Shown in pieces: positions 13,044-22,189 of a stretch of DNA of 64,000 bases. Position numbers and translations under genes: made by a program. The stretch comes from Centropus unirufus (lineage: Eukaryota > Chordata > Aves > Cuculiformes > Centropidae), in assembly GCA_013397695.1 (NCBI GenBank), contig VYZI01000103.1, positions 1,112,541-1,176,540 on the forward strand, written 5' to 3'. Positions within the stretch are counted from its first letter, which is position 1. Every line of letters starts with the position of its first letter. The notes beneath the pieces are model-generated. The model did not search any database and was not told the origin of the DNA. It worked only from the letters and a program-made list of their open reading frames with translations.

Positions 13044-14712
13044 AACATATCTGGAAGTAATAACAAATGTGTTGTCATCACTAGCAAATTAAGAGTGTCT
13101 TTACCATTTTCGTGTAATAAAGTTAAAATTTTTATATCTTTCATATATTTATCCACTTATACATAAGAGTGATTCCTTTTCAAGCTTTGGTGAACCATTT
13201 CCAGAATTTCTACCCTATGTTCCCTAATTTTCAACATGTAATTTAAAATGTCTCTAGGTTTCACAGAAGACATAAGAATTAGCTAGTGTTCGAAAAGTAC
13301 CTGGATACAAAACTCTTGTATACCATGTAGGGCTTTCTTGTTTTTGCAGTGAAGCACAGAGGTTCATTGACACAATTCTCTATAGCATTTTCAAGAGTTA
13401 GATAAAGAAGGAGTAAAAGCACTTTTGAAAAAAAAACCAACCCAACCCTTTATCTTCTGAGAGTCTGACATCACTTATTCTTTTACTGCAAAAACTTTTA
13501 GTGTGATGATTTAACGGAAAAAGTTTTTAAATTCCTGGAAATATCATATGATTCTATTCCTAGTTTAATGGAAAATGGAAGCATTGAAGAGATTTTCCAG
13601 ACTGCATTTAATGAAGGTCTTTCACAGTAAGAGAGGGAATCCTCAGCAACAGACTGCAACAGAGGAAGAAAATTAATTTTCATTCTCTGAATGCTTAGAT
13701 GGCAAAGAAATTCAGTATATTTGAAATTAGCACCTAAGAGTATTTCACCTTGTTAGCCAACAGAACTCCATCGAACTTGTTGCTACACAGAGAGGAGTCA
13801 TCAAAAAATGCATTGTCTTTCAGTTCAGTATGTGTGTTTTTTCTCTCAGTATGAAGCAGCAGTAGGGGAAGCAGTTGGCTTATTTTACCTCAGCTGTCCT
13901 GCAGTTTCCTTCTGATTCTCATTTTATTTGCTACACAGAGAATATGTCATTTAAGTCTTTAATTGCCAGAGAGGGTTGTGAAATATTCACTGAGATTTAT
14001 TGCTTTCCCTTTGTGATATAACTTCACAGCAAAGTGACCCTGATGGTTAAGAAGCATATTGTATAAAAGGCAATATAATGAGGGCTTGGAGACCATGAGG
14101 TCTCCAAAGGGCACTTCATATTGAAGTTTCTCTGTTATGGGGTATTTTATGAAAAAATCCTGCCAAGAATTCCAATGAATATTATCTAGATCTTTAGCCA
14201 GAAACACTGGAAAAAATAACAATTCTTACGTAATACTTTAAAGACCGATAAACTACAGATCCAATGTCACAGTTTAACTAAACTGGCGAAGACTGGCACT
14301 GAGAAGGAATAAACAAAAATACATCTCTATTCATGAGATGTAAACAGGTCTGAATATTTTTCAAGTTCTTGGCAAGACATTAAATCACAATTTTTCTGAT
14401 TCACAGTAAGAATAATGGTGCAGAATATAGCAAGTATTTTAATAGATTTCCTGTTTTGAAGAATACTGGTATAATGCATAATAGACGTATCATATATTCT
14501 AATGCATAGATTTTTTTAATTCAAATTCTGCTGATAATCTCCTCCAATCTCTGCAAGAGAGTTAAACTGCTTCATTCATTTTATCGTTTGTTCACTTTGC
14601 AACATTAAAATGACAATTTATGTGGTTACTTTAGTATGCTCAGGTCCAATCCCCTAGTGCTGCCACAGTTTATTGAGTGGTTAAGTTCCTGTGTTCCTTT
14701 TAAAACAACTTC
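13044..14712. other. Gene-free AT-rich stretch
   Basis: Nothing recognisable. Short minus-strand ORFs at 13498-13683 and 13959-14222 show no domain I know. Confidence 0.55.
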
Positions 14713-15277
14713 TGTTGTGTGTTAACCACGGTAGGCTCAGAACCAGACGTTCTCATCCCACACAGTGGGATGAGGAAGATAATTGGAAGGGGAAAATTGG
14801 GTTTGACTCGTGGGTTGAGATAAGGACAATTTACTAGGTTAATCAAAAGCTGCACAAGCAAGCAAAGAACAATAGGGGATTTATTCACTGCCTGTGATCA
14901 ACAGGCAAATGTTTAGCCATTTCCAAGAAAACAGAACTCCATCAATAAGTAACAGTTACTTGAAAAGAAAAATGCCATACTCTGAATGCCCCTTCCTCCC
15001 TTCTAATTTACTCCAGCTTTTTTTGCTGAGAATGACGTTATATGGTATGGAATGCCCCTTTAGTCAGTTGTGGTCAGCTGTCTCGTCTGTGTCCTCTCCA
15101 AAATTCTTGTTTATCTTCAGTTTACTCACTGGCAGAGCAGTGTTAGCATGAAAGAGAAAAGGCCTGTTCAGCAACAGTCAAAGTTGATATGTTATCAAGA
15201 CCTCTTTCATCACAAACCCAAGCATAGCCCCATACTAGCTACTATGAAAAAAATCTATCTCAGCACAAATCAGTACA
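14713..15277 (-). mobile_element. LTR, copy 2 (same family as 6178-6745), antisense
   Basis: Read on the plus strand, the element starts TGTTGTGTGTTAACC and ends near AAATCAGTACA, the reverse of the family's TGT...ACA layout. Landmarks shared with the third copy, in the same order: CCCACACAGTGGGATGAGGAAGA; GGGTTGAGATAAGGACAATTTA; ATTCACTGCC...CAGGCAAATGTTTAGCCATTTCC; a CRE-like TGACGTTA at 15033-15040; and AGCCCCATACTAGCTACTATG near the end. It is about 565 bp. The expected 5-bp duplication is not evident (ACTTC before, GAGTA after), so a boundary may be eroded. Open frames at 14894-15402 read through it and are not genes. Confidence 0.75.
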
Positions 15278-16489
15278 GAGTACCCCACTCTACTGAGGTG
15301 CTAAACTTCCACTTTCTTTTAAAAAAATCTTGGTTTCTCTTCCTTTCTGTCTGGAGATATCTATCATTCTGGAGATTCTTTTTTCTGTCACCAGGCAAAT
15401 AGCATCAGCATTAATAAAAAAAATAAGAAAAATTAAGAAATCCTAAAACCGGAAAATTAAGATAAATAAAATGGATAGAAGAATGGATGAATATGAACTG
15501 TAGAGTTGATATAACTCTTAAATCATTTTGGGACAAGAACATATGCCAAACATACTTCTTTCAATCCAATCTTTTATAATCTAAACCTACTGTACTTAGC
15601 AATATAGAATAAATAGGTGTTTAAAATGAAGATGGGGAGGGCTACATGAGCTTTTGCAAATTAAGGCAATGATGTTATATAAGTCAACATATAAACAGAC
15701 ATACTATTAATATAGTAAGTCTTATAATAGCATTGACACTCAGCATATGATCATTCATGTGACAAACTAGTTTGAAATTTCTGAAAGAGATTGAAATGCA
15801 GAATATCATTTGTAAGGTTAAATGACAAAGTTATATCCAAAACTGACTACTCTGCATATGAAAATAAGATAGTCATTACAAACAGGGTTTTGGCCTTTGA
15901 CATCATTAGTGACCAAGACCTGAGAGATCAGGTGTTCATTGCAACTGCTAATAAATCCTCAAATTATGTCAGGCTACTTCAACAATTCTTCCACTTTGTT
16001 CTTGAAATGGTGATGACTAAGGATTCAAGAAAACATCCTTGGAGCTGAAAAGCTAATTGGGCCCAGAAGACTGGCATTCTGCCAGCAAAATGAAAGCGTG
16101 CAATGTCAAAAAGGAAAAAAAAAAACCAAAACCAGCTGCTGTCCTTGTCTCTGTAAGATACTGAACAGTCACAGGTAAGATCAGAGAGTGTCTAGACACT
16201 TCTGTCTTAAAATGAAATCCTTTGCTGGACTGGAACTATAAAATGTATACTGGCACTTCCAACAACAAAACAATGATCATTTCATAAGAGTAGCTACCTG
16301 CCATGTGATTAAATGACTTTCAAATTAGTATTCCATGGAGTGACAGAACAGACTTCTTTCCCCCTTATCCTCTCTTGTCATGTCAGAATCAACATGCACA
16401 AGCACCGGGAAACAAGCCCTGTTGGTCTTAAACATTCCTTTGTAAAGTAGAAACTATAAAACTCGCCAGAAACTTTCTGGTGTTTTTCC
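15278..16489. other. Gene-free AT-rich stretch between two antisense LTRs
   Basis: No gag, pol or env similarity is visible here, arguing against copies 2 and 3 of the LTR being the two ends of one provirus. The 85-codon frame at 15791-16048 (+) has no recognisable domain. Confidence 0.5.
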
Positions 16490-17660
16490 TTATTTCATAA
16501 TTGTAGTTTGCTTGTTCTGCCATCTTTGTGATTTCACGGGATGGCACAAAATCCTCCATTTCCTAAGAAAACCAAGGAAGATGCCATGCAGAATGCCATT
16601 TCCCAGCAGCCTGCAGGCAGCCAAATCACGACTAGGGGAACCCAGATGCCTATGAGAGCATTCCAGCAAAGAAAGGGAACCAGGAAACTTTGACACCAAG
16701 TGTCAAGGACATGGAGCAGACAAGAGACTCTAAGCTGGATCAAGGATCCAGGTGGGAAAAAGCCAGGAGCCTTGGCCAACACCACTGCTCTACAGAAACT
16801 GTTAGGAACACTTGCCTGGCACAGAAGTATGACAGGGTCACAAGAAAACTAGGGGAAGCCCCAGCTGGACCACCCTACAGCCTGCTCATACTTGGCAGGT
16901 ATGTGGCAGGAAACAGTACCAGCTGCCCTTCACAAGCCCATCTACAGTAGTTTGCCTTCTTCAGCCCACTCTCACCAGTGTCCACCTGGTATGGCTGGTT
17001 CCCAAGGGCGTTGCTTGTCCAGTACTTGGGACAACACAACTCAGCAGATGCTGGAAGCTCCCTCATGAGGCTCCTTCATGCTGCCTCCAGATTATAGCCA
17101 CTCAGGAAATACTCAGGTGGGCCTGTGCCCTTGCTGGCAGCCATCCATCAGGGAGAAAAGGCAGGGGCAGCTGCAAGTAGTTAGGAGAGTAGGCTGGGAA
17201 GAAAATAATTGCTACGTGGATGCTGCTGGCAGAGGTGCCAGTTGTGCAGCAGCTGGGATTGGGTGGGAAACACAATGGATGAGAGAGGCAAGTGGTGGGA
17301 TTTTTGGGATTCATATGGCACAGCAAAGTCCATACAGAACACCATTGTTTGGTCAGTGTTCACAGTGCATGTGGCATCACTAGGCTCTGTTTCTAGCCTG
17401 GCTGGGAGATGTTTAGGGAACCTTGGGGTTCTCGGTGCTGCAGCACTAGGCATTGGCTTCTGGTTCCCCTGCAAAGAGGAAAAGGCAGGTGATGGCTTTT
17501 GGAGATACCCTTTGGAGAGAACCATGCACCTGCAGATCTCACCTCCTGTCTCATCAGGTTTGCTGTTTGCCAGAGGCTTAGCAAGTCTCTTACCATTGCC
17601 GCTTTTCTGTATGGGTACCAGAAATGCTGCAAGGGTTAACCTGGAGGCCATCTAGAGTGA
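16490..17660. other. GC-richer unassigned block with overlapping long ORFs
   Basis: This block is clearly richer in G and C than its surroundings and carries mutually overlapping frames of about 150 codons on both strands: 17209-17655 on + (148 codons) and 17181-17651 on - (156 codons). Long frames on both strands at once are expected when stop codons are rare in GC-richer DNA, so neither is good evidence for a gene. Neither product contains a domain I recognise. Composition and position between LTRs suggest degraded transposon or retroviral sequence (inference). Confidence 0.35.
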
Positions 17661-18179
17661 CTGCAGAGATCTAGGAGTCAGGTGAAAGGCAGGTAGCATT
17701 ATGCTGCTCTTTATCAATCCTGATACTGAGGGGAGAAATTCAAATGGAAACAGGTATATCCAGGAGGTCAGCACCAGGCTTACAATTGGTGTCACAGGCA
17801 GCCTCTTGAAGGAGCAAGGACTTCTCAGTAACCTACTAAGTGAGCAAACAGTCTCACTAACCTAGTGAGCAAACACGTTCACTAACCTAGTGAGCAGGAC
17901 TTTCAACTAGATAAGCCAGGATTAAGGGAGCAAGGGACAGAGCAAATGTGCCTTGGGGGCAGCAGGACAGGCAGATTTTCACACATCACTTGTTAAAGCA
18001 GCATAGTTCAGACCTGACTTCAAACAGTTGTGTGCTAATGAGCATAGTATATGGAACAAGTAAGGACCTGGCAGTCTGTCCCAGCTGCTGATCTCTGATC
18101 TCACTGGGGTTACTGTTACACCACAAAGAGGGCTTTAAACAAAAAATCATAATTAAAACCCAAACCGTAAAATCAAAGC
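17661..18179. other. Unassigned stretch containing a small minisatellite
   Basis: No gene seen. The tandem repeat at 17826-17898 is listed separately. The rest has no recognisable feature. Confidence 0.5.
17826..17898. repeat. Minisatellite, ~2.7 copies of a 25-29-bp unit
   Basis: The unit CACTAACCTAGTGAGCAAAC recurs. A diverged first copy (AGTAACCTACTAAGTGAGCAAAC) starts near 17827, a second starts at about 17855, and a third, partial copy at about 17880 ends in GTGAGCAGG. Each unit contains the inverted repeat CACTA..TAGTG, so every copy can fold into a small hairpin. Unit length varies between the copies. Confidence 0.75.
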
Positions 18180-18770
18180 ATCTTAGAAAAACTATACCAT
18201 CATAAGACCCTGATCTCTCAAATACTCAGGGGCCTCTAGTAAAATCAACAAAAGGAACCACACCCTGTCAAATCAAGCTTTACTCAAGTTATTATAGCAA
18301 TAAAGAAAACAAATTATTAGTAGTGATCAATCACAAGTTAACAGTAACAGCTTGTAAAGGCAATGTGTCTAATCATTACCAGCAGAGAATAAGTACAAAG
18401 ATTAAGAAGGATGCATCACCAATTGCTTAAACACCCAAATCCCCAGTTGTTGGGAGTTGACCCCTTTCTTTGCTGCAGCAAGGGTCCAGAGGAGACAACT
18501 GGAAGGCCACACAGTCCTTTTACCCATGGGTGAGGTCTCTACCATCCTTGTTGCAAGGGGCTTAACCTTTATACTATCAAACAAAAAAATTACATTACCC
18601 CAAAAAGTGGAGTCTGTCTCCATCTGCTCAGTGCCCTTCCCTCCCACCTCTAGAATGAGGCCAAAGTCCCAGGAGAGGAGTAAGTAGAGGGATATTCCTT
18701 ATCTTTAAGCTAAGATGGTGTAGAATCACAACATTCCTGTCCAGCTCCTCTCTCCCACAGCATGATTCTA
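18180..18770 (-). mobile_element. Possible LTR-like block, antisense (uncertain)
   Basis: On the minus strand the block shows an LTR-like order: a TATA-like AGTATAAAGG at about 18568-18577, a few hundred bases of unique sequence, then a polyadenylation-like AGTAAAGCTTG at about 18281-18291 followed by a GT-rich stretch (CAGGGTGTGGTT). I could not define TG...CA ends, a duplication or a primer-binding site, and I do not recognise the family. It could equally be ordinary DNA or a 3' UTR-like sequence. Confidence 0.25.
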
Positions 18771-18969
18771 CTTGTGACGAAACATTTTCTCACACTTTCA
18801 TGTGTTAGAAATAGTATAACCCAAGTCTACTGAGGATGGCTTTGTGGAAAATTACAGACTGAAAAATGCACATAGGAATGGAATAGGAATCATCCATACA
18901 TACATATCCATCCATCCAATACATATCATTTGAGGCAATAGATCAGGCCCTGTCACTTCACATACCTTC

Positions 18970-19340
18970 AGGAATCAATACAAAGATCAATAATGACCTG
19001 GGAGATGGGATGAAGTATAATTTCAGCAAGTTTGTGGGTTACACCAAGTTAGAGGGAGTAGCTGGTATTCTGAGTGACTTGGACAAACTGGAGAAATGGA
19101 CTACCAGGAACTTCAGAAAGTTCATCAAAAGGCGATCAAATTCCTGCTTCTGGGGAGAAATAACTGCCTAAAACAGCTCTGAAGAAAAGGACACGTGTCC
19201 CAATAGACAGCAAACAATGCAAGCCAGCAGTGTACCCTGCCAGCAAAGAAAACCAAGAGATCCAGGGAAGCGATTCTTCCATTCAGCAATTGAAAAGACC
19301 ATTCCTGGAGTCTTACGTCCAAGTTTGGTGTCCTTAAGCC
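18970..19340 (+). mobile_element. CR1 LINE fragment, C-terminal reverse transcriptase (diverged)
   Basis: From about 18990 the plus strand translates to NDLGDGMKYNFSKFVGYTKL, then DLDKLEKWTTRNFRKF. These correspond to the CR1 NDLDDG...SKFADDTKL and DLDRLEKWA.RNLMKF regions. The catalytic FADD is FVGY here, so the copy is dead. Beyond the in-frame TAA near 19170, weaker similarity continues (AACAGCTCTGAAGAAAAGGAC; CATTCCTGGAGTCTTACGTCC) to about 19340. Both ends are truncated, with no 3' tail. Confidence 0.75.
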
Positions 19341-20044
19341 ACACTGAATTATTGTGTGTCTCCACACATATCTAACAACAGCATTCTTCATGTCTTCTTC
19401 AAAGATACTTTTGAAAGAGAAAACTCATTTCCTGTTGATGTCCTATAAAAATGTTGACCTTGGTTACAGGAGGAGAAGGCTGTCCCAATGGTAGTTCTGA
19501 GAAGATGACAATACTTGTCACAGGGAAGGCAGCAGTGGCAGCTGTAGGTGCAACCTGTTGTCTCCAGGACCTCTGAGCAGAGTTTGGCTCCATATGGCTG
19601 TTTTTTAAGCTTAATGGTGCAGACATGTTGCACGTGAGGACAGGCAGACACTCCAAAGGGTGTTTGCATTAGTAAGCAAAGTAACTTCCAGAATATGTAG
19701 TCAGTCAGCGATACTCCAAGTGTTATGTAGTGTACATATAGCAAACTTATTTTAGAAGGGGCTAGTAGTCATGAATCAAGTGGAGGCACACTGCTCATAT
19801 TGATAACTTGGGGGAAATAGCAAAAATTCCCTGAAGGAGGTACCAAAAACAGTATAGATGTAGCCTAAAGGATGCAAAACTGTTTCATTTAGCTATGGCC
19901 CAGGCTGATTGATTATTCCTTCATTTCTATTACACAAAAATAAAAAATACCATTTTCAAATTTCACATTATTTTTCTATGTAGTTATGATGTTGTTATAC
20001 TATGTGTGCATGGTTCTTCCTACTGTTTTTTTCATCACTTTTTT
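19341..20044. other. Gene-free stretch
   Basis: Minus-strand frames at 19388-19744 (118 codons) and 19399-19656 overlap each other and show no recognised domain. No repeat family identified. Confidence 0.5.
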
Positions 20045-20644
20045 AAGACTGTCATGGTTTAATTGCACCTAGCAACTGAGCACCATGCAGCTAATAGTTC
20101 AGTTCTCCCTCTGTGGGATGAGGAAGAGAAACTAGAGGGTAAAAGCGAAAAAACACTTGCGGGTTACAATAACGACAATTTAATAAGTAAAGCAAAACCC
20201 CTATACACAGGTAAAGCAAAACAAGTTCATTCACTGCTTCCCAGCAGCAGGCAGGTGTTCAGCCATCTCCAGAAAAGCAGGGCTCCATTATGCATGATGG
20301 TTACCTGGGAAGACAAACATCCATCACTCCAAATGTCCCCACTAATTTCTCACTTCTTTCCCCAGCTTTGTATGCTGAGCACGATGTCATAGAATATGTA
20401 ATATCCTTTTGGTCAGACATCCTGGCTGAATCCCCTCCAAACTCCTTGCCCAACCCCCAGCCTACTCACTGGTGAGGTGGGGTGAAAAGCAGGAAAGGCC
20501 TTGACACTGGGTGAGCACTGCTCATCATAACCAAAAAATTCCTGTGTCATCAACACTGTTTTCAAAACAAATCTAAAACATAACTCGTGCTACCTACTAT
20601 GAAAAAAAAATTACCTCTACCCTAGACAAAACCAACACAAAGTC
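20045..20644. repeat. Imperfect 5-bp target-site duplication flanking LTR copy 3
   Basis: AAGAC at 20045-20049 precedes the LTR and AAGTC at 20640-20644 follows it: four of five bases agree, as expected for a duplication that has acquired one substitution. Confidence 0.55.
20050..20639 (-). mobile_element. LTR, copy 3 (same family), antisense, probably solo
   Basis: About 590 bp on the plus strand, from TGTCATGGTTTAATTGC to AAAACCAACACA, the reverse of an LTR running TGTGTTGGTTTT...CCATGACA. It shares, in order, with copy 2: CTGTGGGATGAGGAAGAGAA; GGGTTACAATAACGACAATTTA; CAGGCAGGTGTTCAGCCATC; GGTTACCTGGGAAGACAAAC; CRE-like CGATGTCA (20382-20389); CCCAGCCTACTCACTGGTG; and CTACCTACTATGAAAAA near the end. 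The near-duplicate flanks AAGAC/AAGTC suggest an independent solo LTR rather than one end of a provirus shared with copy 2. Frames at 20063-20475 read through it and are not genes. Confidence 0.85.
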
Positions 20645-21409
20645 TTATAAAATTTTTTTTACGGATATACTTTGATCCAAACTTCAGATTCTATCTAAAC
20701 TTTTTTTCATCCCTTTTTCCATTTTGGGTAAAAATATATTACAGTCAAGGCTGAAAAACTCAGCCTGACTTTCATTTCTCCTTTCCCAGTGTATCAGCAT
20801 TTGCTGTCAAAATGACAATCAAAGCTTTTAGTAACCACACGTTAACCTTCAGCAATATGTTGAATCCAGATTGAAATTAAAATTTATTTTGGATTTCAAT
20901 AATAAGTCAACCGGAGGGTGGGGGGAGCTTTATTTTGTGACCTGAATGTCATGTGAAGAAGCAAGAAACATGACCCATGGAACCCATAATTCTATTCACT
21001 AAAAGAGTTAATGAATTTAATTCTCATCTCAGTATTTCATAAATGTACTAAAGAGGGTACCAATGCTAAGAATGGATAGGCAGAAGTGGAGGTTTCCCCT
21101 GTCTAGTGGTATGATCTTGAAATTATTCTCTTAAGAAAGCACTATCAGAGCAGTGATAGATGACTAGTTCAAATTTAATAAAAGGAGTCCTGAAGAAATG
21201 TTTGGAATAAGTATTGTTAATATTTGTGTTCATGTGGGTAAAGTGCTTTATTGGCCCTGGAGCAATAGCAAGAGAGTGGAAGAGAGAAATACTGATACTG
21301 AAAAATATTTTCCTCTTTTTTTGATCCAGAATTGGTTCAGCAGACTAGCTTTGTCACTCTGAATAAATAACCAGTGTAAATTTATGTAAGAATGAGTGAT
21401 AATTCTATT
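20645..21409. other. Stretch 3' of the ERV remnant; no LTR recognised
   Basis: A 3' LTR for the minus-strand ERV would be expected here if the provirus were complete. I see only a polyadenylation-like AATAAAGC (minus strand, about 21241-21250). There are no paired LTR boundaries and no similarity to the LTR copies listed above. Confidence 0.4.
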
Positions 21410-21687
21410 TTAGAGTGTTCTTTTGTGGGGTTCAACATTTTGGTAGGATAAGTATAGACTCACTCTTCCCTTGTTTCCTGAATGAGAGGAAAAAAGGAGG
21501 GGGACTTTTGGAAACCTTTTAGATATGCTAGTTATGGTGAAGCACAGGAAGAGAAAGACAAGTATTTCTAAACAAAAGGAACCTAAAATGATGATGCCAT
21601 ATTTGTCCTTATAAATACACACAAATATTAACAATTTCTTAATGGAAAAGAGAACATGGAAAGCCACAAAAATCTTGCTTTTCTTAA
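21410..21687 (-). pseudogene. Hydrophobic tail fused to ERV dUTPase frame (possible env remnant)
   Basis: The dUTPase frame stays open for about 90 more codons after similarity to the pro region ends (near residue 115 of the 206-codon frame 21410-22030). Residues about 145-167 form a strongly hydrophobic stretch (IIILGSFCLEILVFLFLCF) flanked by charged residues (KDKYG before, SKRF after). That is the pattern of a membrane anchor followed by a short cytoplasmic tail. The simplest reading is a deletion from early protease to the 3' end of env, joining dUTPase to a transmembrane-protein C terminus. Alternatively the ERV simply ends here and the rest is chance host sequence. I do not recognise the tail. 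Confidence 0.35.
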
Positions 21688-22189
21688 ATGTGAGTTCCAT
21701 CATGGGTTTTTCTTTACCTAATATTTGTGTCCAAAATATTTCTGCCTCTTCTGTGGACCTGAATCCTTTGGAGCTGCATAACTTCTTATCTTTACATGGA
21801 GCAATGGCTTTGAATAATATCAATTGAGCTATTTTGGTTCCAGCCAAGATGGTAGCAGGTGGTGAAGGGGTCCATACCATGGCCATGATGGGACCTGTAT
21901 AGTCTGCATCAATATCCCCCAGCAACACAAAAGCTCCTTTAGAGGTGACACTTGATCGGCCAAAGCATTCAGGCCACTTCCCAATGGCCCTTTTGCATCT
22001 AGGGGAAGTTTGGCTACTGATGTGATCCAAAGTATTTCATGTCTTATTGTGGCAACATCCAGTCTGGCAGTTCCAAATGTTGTGGCTTGGAGGGTATTAA
22101 GTGCTGTGCCATCATTGCCTGAGGCATTGCTAGTGCAGATACTCAGGAGGGCGGAATTTGTGTCCTTTGTGTCACACCGCGCTTGCCCC
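21688..22189 (-). pseudogene. pro: ERV pro-frame dUTPase, frameshifted
   Basis: In betaretroviruses a dUTPase precedes the protease in the pro frame; it hydrolyses dUTP so that uracil is kept out of viral DNA. Here the minus strand shows the trimeric dUTPase motifs in order. A GTARLDVAT block (motif 1 region) lies at about 22044-22087. Then, in the frame 21410-22030, come GRSS (residues 24-27), GDIDADYTG (38-46, with the catalytic-type Asp and Tyr), GTKIAQLI (64-71) and GFRSTE (89-94). The motif-1 block is in a different frame from GRSS, with the shift near 21957. It is also out of frame with the -1 continuation expected from gag, so there is a second shift or indel between about 22100 and 22165. 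An in-frame stop also occurs shortly after the gag end. Only the first residues resembling protease (to about 21688) remain; no DTGA protease active site is present. This is a non-functional remnant. Confidence 0.8.

Noticed and set aside
17181..17655. 156-codon (-) and 148-codon (+) overlapping ORFs as genes
   Set aside because: They occupy the same DNA on opposite strands in a GC-richer block; neither has a recognised domain.
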